A stretch of DNA of 64,000 nucleotides from NCBI RefSeq assembly GCF_023706045.1, contig NZ_BQYL01000001.1, forward strand, positions 2,090,001-2,154,000, written 5' to 3'. This document shows, one piece after another, positions 58,361 to 64,000 of this stretch; positions within the stretch are counted from its first letter, which is position 1; every line of letters starts with the position of its first letter. Under the pieces are notes generated by a model, which worked only from the letters and a program-made list of their open reading frames with translations, had not been told where the DNA came from and did not search any database. The DNA is from Kangiella sp. TOML190. Its GTDB lineage: Bacteria; Pseudomonadota; Gammaproteobacteria; Enterobacterales; Kangiellaceae. The position numbers were made by a program, and so were the translations under genes.

Positions 58361-61300
58361 TTAAGAAGCCGCCAAAGCTGCCGCTTCCTCTACATCTACT
58401 GAGACCACTCGCGAGACACCAGGTTCACTCATGGTTACGCCCAGCAATGTATGCGCCATTTCCATCGCGATCTTGTTGTGAGTAATCGCAATAAATTGTA
58501 CAGAATCACTCATTTCTTTTACCAAGTTAGCGTAGCGGCCAACGTTGGCATCATCCAATGGCGCATCTACCTCATCGAGCATACAAAATGGTGCCGGATT
58601 CAACCGAAATATTGAGAATACCAAGGAAATTGCCGTGAGTGCTTTTTCGCCGCCGGACAACAAGTGGATGGTGGAATTACGTTTACCCGGTGGTCTCGCC
58701 ATGATCGAAACGCCGGTATCTAGCAAATTTTCACCCGTTAGCTCTAAATAGGCGTGACCGCCACCAAAAACCTTAGGGAACAGCTCTTGCACCCCTTTAT
58801 TGACCTTATCAAAGGTTTCTTTAAAGCGAGTTCGAGTCTCATGATCAATCTTACGAATCGCGCTTTCCAGAGTCTCCAAGGCATCGGTAAGATCTTCGTT
58901 TTGAGCATCCAAGTAAACTTTGCGCTCTTCTTGCACTTTAAACTCTTCGATTGCCGCCAAGTTAATCGCACCCAAACGCTGAATTTTACCGCTGACCTGC
59001 TCGATTTGATTCAACCAATCCTCTTCTGAAGCATTCTCGTCAATTGACTTGAGCAGCTCACGGGGATCTTGTTTCGCCTCGACCAAAATTTCTGATTGAG
59101 TTTGCTGTTTGGTAGTAGCCTGTTGCCAATCCATGCGTAATTTTTCTAAGCGCGAACGAACTCCTTGCGCCTGCTGTTCCGCTTCGTGCCTTTGGCGCTC
59201 CAACTTACGCATCGATTCATCAACTTCCGCAAGCTTGTTACGCGCTTGTTTTAGTTGCTCTTCGACTGCTAAGCGCTTCTCCAGCGCCGCCTCTAACTCA
59301 ACTTGATACTCGTCAGTTGGATCTTGCTCTAAATTCAACCGATTATCTAACTCAACCTTACGCGCGGTTAAATCACCAATTTGGCTGTTAACCCTTTCAA
59401 AACCAGCTCGAGTAGAGTTTACTTCGGCCTGTAGCGAACTCACTTTAAGCGCTAATTGATGCTCCGCATCTTTTGCTTCACGTGCTGCAATGCGCTTGTT
59501 TTCGAGCTGTTGACGTTTTGCTTCACGCTCAGCGGTCATTGTTTCACGTCTTTGGCTATCGTCAGCCATCGCATCGACCATCTGCTCGATCAATTGCCGG
59601 CTTTTTGCCAGCGCTTGCTCGTCTTCTTGAATTTGTAGCGCTATGTCTTGGCGCTCTTTTTGCAAGCGCTCCATACGCGCTTTAGTCTGCTCTAGTCTTG
59701 CCTGTTGCGAACCAACTTTGGCTCGCAGTTCACTGTATTGGCGCCCTGCCGCGGCCAATTGAGATTGTTTAGTTTGCCAGTCCTGCTCGGTTTCTTTTAG
59801 CGCTTCGATCAGCTGCTCACGCTTAGTTTTTAGCTCGTCAAAAGTGGCACTTTTTAGCTCCAACTCTTGATTTAACTCAGCTAATTCGGCTTCTCGTTCG
59901 ATAACCCCAGCGCCTTGCTCTTGCTGGCGGGAAACGCGTAGCCAAGCCTTACCCAGCCATAAACCTTCAGGTGTTATCACCGACTCGTTATCCGCTAATT
60001 GACTGCGGATGGATAAGGCCTCCGCTAAATCTTTAGCCACCTTAACGCGACTTAAAGCTCCCGCCATCGCGTCCGCACCTTCCACCTTAGCGTAGAGGCT
60101 GTCTGGATTGGGCTTTGCACCTTTGGCCTCTTGATCCACCAAAAGCACTTTACCACTGGCTAAATGGCTCAGCGAGTTTGCTAAACTGCCCAAATCTTTA
60201 CTAACGACCGCTTCAAGCTGATCGCCAAGCACCGTTTCGACCGCCAGCTCCCAACCTGAATCAACTTTAATTTGTTGCGCTAATCTTTTGTTATTATTGA
60301 TATTTTCTTTGTTAAGCCATTGAATAGCCGCTTCATTATCATTACCAAGCGCTGCACTTTGCAAAGCTTCCAGCGACATTTTACGCGATTCTAATTGACG
60401 AATTTCTGCGCGCTCAGCTTCGAGCGTTTGATTATGTTCGCGTTGCTGACGACGCAAGTCATTAATCTGCTCAACCGCTTGACTAACCTCTTCTTCCAAT
60501 CGCTCAGATTGTTCTTCAGCAATGCCAAGCTCTTCGGCCATCTTAAGCATTTCAGCTTCCATTGGCTCCGATTGATGGCTTTCGATTTCGCCTGAAACTT
60601 GATCCAAACGTTTTCCATAGCGGCTGATGTGCGATTCTAGATGCTGAATTCGGGTTTTTTCAACTTCAGTTTTTTGAGCGTTGGCCGAAGCTTGTTGATT
60701 AAAAGCATCCCACTCTTGCTGCCAAATGCCCATTTCTTCTTCAAAATCGAGCAAGCTTTGCTGCTGCTCTTCCACCATTGCTTGTTTCAGCTCTAGATCT
60801 GGCTCGGACTGCATCAAGCTAGTCATTAGCTCTTCCAGCTTAGTTTCATCAAAGCGCAATTGATCGCGTAGCCGGTCCAGCGAAGCCTGTACTTGAGTTT
60901 TGTCTTCTAATAACTGCTGTTTTTGTTGTTTAGTGTGCTCGATGGCCTGTTCTAAACGGGCAATATCGGCACCAATACCGTAAAAACGCCCCTGCACTTC
61001 GGAATGCGCATCGGTTAATTCAGTGTGCAAATCGCGAGATTTTTCGATTTCCGCATCCGCATGACGCTGATCGGCCACTCGCGCTTCCACTTCCGTTTCC
61101 ATCTTGTTAATGGCCTCATCCAAAGTTTCAATACTTTGGTTAAAGCCCTGCCAACGGATCGCAGCCAACTCCGCACGCAATTGGCGCTCATTAGCTTTAT
61201 ATTCTTTATAACGCTCAGCAGAAGTGGCTTGACGCTTTAAATGAGCCAATTGCTTGCCCAACTCATCGCGTAAATCACTTAACCGGTCAAGATTTTCACG

Positions 61301-61861
61301 AGTATGTTTAATGCGATTTTCGGTTTCGCGACGACGCTCTTTGTATTTCGAGATCCCCGCAGCTTCTTCTAAAAAGACTCGTAATTCATGAGGTTTAGAC
61401 TCGATTAACCGCGAAATCATACCCTGTTCGATAATCGCATAACTGCGCGGGCCAAGACCGGTACCAAGGAAAATGTCGGTAATATCTTTACGTCGACAGC
61501 GAGTACCGTTGAGAAAATAAGCTGACTGAGCTTCGCGATTAACCTGACGGCGAACAGCAATTTCATTGTAATTAGCCATTTCGCCTTGAATAGTGCCGTC
61601 AGAATTATCAAAAACTAATTCTATACTCGCTTGTCCAACCGGTTTACGCCCTGTGGAGCCATTGAAAATCACGTCCGTCATAGCATCGCCACGTAGGTTT
61701 TTGGCCGATGACTCGCCCATCACCCACCGCACTGCGTCAATCAGGTTGGATTTGCCACAACCATTGGGCCCGACGATCGAGGTTAAATTACTCGGTAAAG
61801 AGACTGTCGTCGGATCGACAAAAGACTTAAAACCCGCAAGTTTGATTTGTTTTAATCGCAT
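58361..61861 (-). CDS. smc: chromosome partition protein SMC
   Basis: A structural maintenance of chromosomes ATPase that condenses and separates chromosomes with ScpA and ScpB. The N-terminal Walker A loop is GPNGCGKSN (31-39). Long coiled coils flank a hinge at about residues 500-660, and the C-terminal head has the signature LLSGGEKALTA and Walker B CMLDEVDAPLDDANV. The length of 1166 aa is typical. It starts the smc-zipA-ligA operon. Confidence 0.97.
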   Translation of the reverse strand: MRLKQIKLAGFKSFVDPTTVSLPSNLTSIVGPNGCGKSNLIDAVRWVMGESSAKNLRGDAMTDVIFNGSTGRKPVGQASIELVFDNSDGTIQGEMANYNEIAVRRQVNREAQSAYFLNGTRCRRKDITDIFLGTGLGPRSYAIIEQGMISRLIESKPHELRVFLEEAAGISKYKERRRETENRIKHTRENLDRLSDLRDELGKQLAHLKRQATSAERYKEYKANERQLRAELAAIRWQGFNQSIETLDEAINKMETEVEARVADQRHADAEIEKSRDLHTELTDAHSEVQGRFYGIGADIARLEQAIEHTKQQKQQLLEDKTQVQASLDRLRDQLRFDETKLEELMTSLMQSEPDLELKQAMVEEQQQSLLDFEEEMGIWQQEWDAFNQQASANAQKTEVEKTRIQHLESHISRYGKRLDQVSGEIESHQSEPMEAEMLKMAEELGIAEEQSERLEEEVSQAVEQINDLRRQQREHNQTLEAERAEIRQLESRKMSLEALQSAALGNDNEAAIQWLNKENINNNKRLAQQIKVDSGWELAVETVLGDQLEAVVSKDLGSLANSLSHLASGKVLLVDQEAKGAKPNPDSLYAKVEGADAMAGALSRVKVAKDLAEALSIRSQLADNESVITPEGLWLGKAWLRVSRQQEQGAGVIEREAELAELNQELELKSATFDELKTKREQLIEALKETEQDWQTKQSQLAAAGRQYSELRAKVGSQQARLEQTKARMERLQKERQDIALQIQEDEQALAKSRQLIEQMVDAMADDSQRRETMTAEREAKRQQLENKRIAAREAKDAEHQLALKVSSLQAEVNSTRAGFERVNSQIGDLTARKVELDNRLNLEQDPTDEYQVELEAALEKRLAVEEQLKQARNKLAEVDESMRKLERQRHEAEQQAQGVRSRLEKLRMDWQQATTKQQTQSEILVEAKQDPRELLKSIDENASEEDWLNQIEQVSGKIQRLGAINLAAIEEFKVQEERKVYLDAQNEDLTDALETLESAIRKIDHETRTRFKETFDKVNKGVQELFPKVFGGGHAYLELTGENLLDTGVSIMARPPGKRNSTIHLLSGGEKALTAISLVFSIFRLNPAPFCMLDEVDAPLDDANVGRYANLVKEMSDSVQFIAITHNKIAMEMAHTLLGVTMSEPGVSRVVSVDVEEAAALAAS

Positions 61862-62038
61862 TTGAAAATCGTTTATTTTTTATACACTTATGTCGTTGAT
61901 AAGCGCTTTGATTGCCATAAATCCGTGATTGTTTTCTAATAAAATTATTCTGTTACAAAAACGGTCTTTCTTCTGTGTAACTTTTAAGTTTAAATGATTT
62001 TTAGCAAATTAACAGTCGTAATAAATAAAAATTTCTAA

Positions 62039-62821
62039 ATGCCACAAAATAGCTTCCATGGCGCCCATTATCTTGGTCAGGGCTTTAAAATGTTGACCCA
62101 AAAAGGAATCAAACGGTTCGTTTTTATACCTTTAGCCATTAATTTAACTTTGCTCTCTATCGCTTTGATCTATGTGATCTCAAAAGTCAGCGATTGGACG
62201 GTCGCAATCAATGCTTGGCTAGCTTCCTTTGATACGTTTGAATGGATCATGACCGCCATTTCATGGCTAATTTGGCCTTTGGTCATTATTGGCGTTTTAT
62301 TGTTTGTCTTTTTCTTCTTTGCCATTTTAGCCAACTGGATAGCCGCGCCTTTTAATGGGCTGTTAGCTGAAGCGGTAGAAAATAAATTAAGCGGCAAAAA
62401 AACCGTACCCGAACAAAGCTATCGCGAAATGCTCAAAGACGTACCAAGATTGCTCAAACGCGAATGGACCAAACTTAAATACTATATTCCAAGAGCACTT
62501 GTCTGCTTGCTCCTGCTGCTAGTGCCTTTAATCGGTGCACTACTATTTCCGATTATTTGGTTTGCTTTCAATTCTTGGATGATGTCGGTGCAATATCTGG
62601 ACTATCCAATGGACAATCACAAGATCCCTTTTGAGCAAATGCTCGCTAAATTGCGCCAATCGCGCTCCGGAAGCTTAGGGTTCGGCGCCATGGTGATGCT
62701 AATGACCATGCTGCCAATTATTAATCTATTGGTCATGCCGGCAGCAGTATGTGGCGCGACGAAATTATGGTTTGATCACCTAAAGGATAAAAAACATGAT
62801 TCTGAGCCAGTTAGCTCTTAA
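62039..62821 (+). CDS. cysZ: sulfate transporter CysZ
   Basis: A 260-residue inner-membrane protein that takes up sulfate for cysteine synthesis. About four to six hydrophobic segments are present; AHYLGQGFKMLTQKGIKRFVF and LANWIAAPFNGLLAEAVE are family signatures, and IWFAFNSWMMSVQYLDYPMDNH is also conserved. It is divergent from smc, the usual arrangement. No clear ribosome binding site precedes the ATG. Confidence 0.93.
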   Translation: MPQNSFHGAHYLGQGFKMLTQKGIKRFVFIPLAINLTLLSIALIYVISKVSDWTVAINAWLASFDTFEWIMTAISWLIWPLVIIGVLLFVFFFFAILANWIAAPFNGLLAEAVENKLSGKKTVPEQSYREMLKDVPRLLKREWTKLKYYIPRALVCLLLLLVPLIGALLFPIIWFAFNSWMMSVQYLDYPMDNHKIPFEQMLAKLRQSRSGSLGFGAMVMLMTMLPIINLLVMPAAVCGATKLWFDHLKDKKHDSEPVSS

Positions 62822-62894
62822 TGATCGGCTTTGTCCGGCTCGGTGTGGATGATATATAAGGTTATATGGTTAGATCGTTAAAGGGTTAGACTCG

Positions 62895-63458
62895 CTATTG
62901 CTTTAACAAAAGTTCAGCCGTAATGTCATTATAGTGACTATGCCACTGGTATTTATCGTGCTTGACTGGAGCGAAATACAGCAAGCCTGAGTCACGCCAA
63001 GCATCTAAAACCAGCCCATCGGCAAAGCTTTTCTGACTAGGGCTTACAACAACCGCACTGTGCTCTAGGCGAAAAGTCGCTTCTCGGTTGGCTACGCCCC
63101 AGTAAAACTTCAGACTACTCAAATCTAAGCTTGATAACTTTCTTAGTAAATCTTCGGTCCAATGAATGCATAAGCCGCGATTTTTAATCCCTTGATTAAC
63201 CAGCATATTGTGAATAATCGGGCTCGAGGTAAGTTCATATTCTTTAGCCAGCTGCAAAGGGTAGTAAACCGAAATTGTGGCAACTTGTTTGGCTTCAGCG
63301 GCTTTTACCAAAGGATCTAAGCTCGTAATAGCGCCTTGTAGCTGAGCAATTTTTGCTGCTAGCTCTTGCTCATGAAGCTGGTGCTTGACCGTGACGCAAG
63401 AAACTAGCGACAAACTCAGCAGTAAAAAAGTAAGCTTAAAGTGGCGGTTGACTGGCAA
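62895..63458 (-). CDS. lipoprotein with possible Cys-His-Asp catalytic group
   Basis: A 187-residue lipoprotein (lipobox LVSC, Cys21) of no family I can name. Three separated motifs look like a papain-like or transglutaminase-like catalytic set: NRGLCIHWTEDL (Cys), LEHSAVVV (His) and LVLDAWRDSG (Asp). The N-terminal part is a helical Gln/Ala/Lys segment. The start is a TTG with AGGG 7 bases upstream, 19 bp from the hrpA stop on the same strand. Conserved uncharacterised relatives of this type occur in proteobacteria, but the reaction is unknown. Confidence 0.7.
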   Translation of the reverse strand: MPVNRHFKLTFLLLSLSLVSCVTVKHQLHEQELAAKIAQLQGAITSLDPLVKAAEAKQVATISVYYPLQLAKEYELTSSPIIHNMLVNQGIKNRGLCIHWTEDLLRKLSSLDLSSLKFYWGVANREATFRLEHSAVVVSPSQKSFADGLVLDAWRDSGLLYFAPVKHDKYQWHSHYNDITAELLLKQ

Positions 63459-63477
63459 ATTCTAAACCCTGTGCGGC

Positions 63478-64000
63478 TTATTGATAGTTTGATTCTAGTT
63501 GCTGGCTGTATTTCTGCAAGCGTTTGGCCGAAATTGGAAACTGGGTCTTCTGACCTTGGGCGAAAAGTGAAATTCGAAATTCTTCCAACATCCACAAGTA
63601 TTGCAAATAACCTTCTTCTGGAATTTTAGCATTTGCTTCCAGTTCTATCCGCAAATCCAGCCAAGGATTGATCTGGTTGGTAAGTGACGCTTCCTTGAGT
63701 AAAGTTTCTCGCGCCTTTTCTATTCGAGTTTCAATGGCCTTTAAATAACGCCCATAATCACTAAGTTTATCTACCCCATAACGGTACAAAAAGTTATTTT
63801 CAAACAAATAAGCCAATTGTTCTTCAATATCGTCTTTGAGCCCAGCAAAATTTTTCGAAAGTTTTTTCACTTGCGTAAAAATAGCCGCTCGTTGTTGCAA
63901 CGTTTTAGCCAGCCGTTCAAGCGCTTGGGTGGTCAAAGCAACCAACTCCGAAGCTATCGCCTTATTAGCAGCTGCAAACTGCTGTTGAGTTTTGGGAATC
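63478..64000 (-). CDS. hrpA: ATP-dependent RNA helicase HrpA, C-terminal part
   Basis: The visible 174 residues are the C-terminal DUF3418 end of HrpA, a DEAH-box RNA helicase involved in mRNA processing and ribosome rescue. YGRYLKAIETRIEKA and YLQYLWMLEEFRISLFAQ are the signatures, and FPISAKRLQKY ends the family region. The frame stays open to the right window edge, so the helicase core lies outside. The lipoprotein gene follows on the same strand. Confidence 0.9.
   Translation of the reverse strand, partial: IPKTQQQFAAANKAIASELVALTTQALERLAKTLQQRAAIFTQVKKLSKNFAGLKDDIEEQLAYLFENNFLYRYGVDKLSDYGRYLKAIETRIEKARETLLKEASLTNQINPWLDLRIELEANAKIPEEGYLQYLWMLEEFRISLFAQGQKTQFPISAKRLQKYSQQLESNYQ

Overview
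The window is chromosomal DNA from a low-to-moderate GC gammaproteobacterium, probably marine. The evidence is the gene set and order: yceD-rpmF-plsX-fabH-fabD-fabG-acpP-fabF-pabC-mltG-tmk-holB-pilZ-tatD, csrA-tRNA-Ser-tRNA-Arg beside alaS-recX-recA, smc-zipA-ligA, and cysZ, rne and rluC. A member of or near the Kangiellaceae is a guess from overall protein flavour; no rRNA is present to test it.

Layout. 1-3.1 kb: the end of a short-chain dehydrogenase, then a membrane PQQ glucose dehydrogenase (-) with a CRP-like site upstream. 3.1-21.8 kb: a long minus-strand fatty-acid, cell-envelope and replication cluster (yceD to tatD). It is broken twice: by a DUF4268 nuclease-like gene between fabG and acpP, and by a TonB receptor / beta-helix lipoprotein / diheme cytochrome lipoprotein / TetR block between fabD and fabG. 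A (TTTG)15 tract lies in the divergent promoter region of that block. 22-29.5 kb: maf/yceF, a frameshifted XRE-DUF805 gene, an N-terminally short fructosamine kinase homologue, rimK with a RimB-like protease, a hemolysin III protein, a dipeptidase and fadH, whose upstream region carries a perfect FadR-type palindrome. 29.8-38.2 kb: sppA, ansA, an OprD-like porin facing a His-rich lipoprotein, a lysine-ketoglutarate reductase homologue with yeaC, miaE, a BacNav-type channel and a 54-residue Cys-rich protein. 38.4-45 kb: tRNA-Arg, tRNA-Ser, csrA, alaS, recX, an inserted DUF418 gene and recA. 45.2-55.3 kb: a GNAT acetyltransferase, a periplasmic 1-Cys peroxiredoxin, yaeQ, a HAD phosphatase, rluC, a 0.7 kb leader region, rne, a permuted papain-like protein and a membrane diguanylate cyclase. 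55.3-64 kb: ligA, zipA, smc, cysZ, a lipoprotein with a possible Cys-His-Asp triad, and the 3' end of hrpA.

How the genes work together. fabD/H/G/F, acpP and plsX form the core of type II fatty-acid and phospholipid synthesis, while fadH, with its FadR-type site, belongs to fatty-acid breakdown. tmk, holB, ligA, recA, recX and smc serve DNA replication, repair and segregation. rne, rluC, csrA, miaE, the two tRNAs, rpmF and alaS serve RNA and translation. In Pseudomonas the genes rne-rluC-HAD-sppA-maf-yceD-rpmF-plsX-fabD-...-tatD form one unbroken run. Here all of them are inside the window but spread over about 49 kb and both strands, so the window shows an ancestral cluster pulled apart by insertion and rearrangement.

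The best candidate for an undescribed system is the TonB receptor / beta-helix / diheme cytochrome block with its tetranucleotide repeat. Two genes (XRE-DUF805 and the HAD phosphatase) each look one base short in a homopolymer; these may be assembly errors or real frameshifts.
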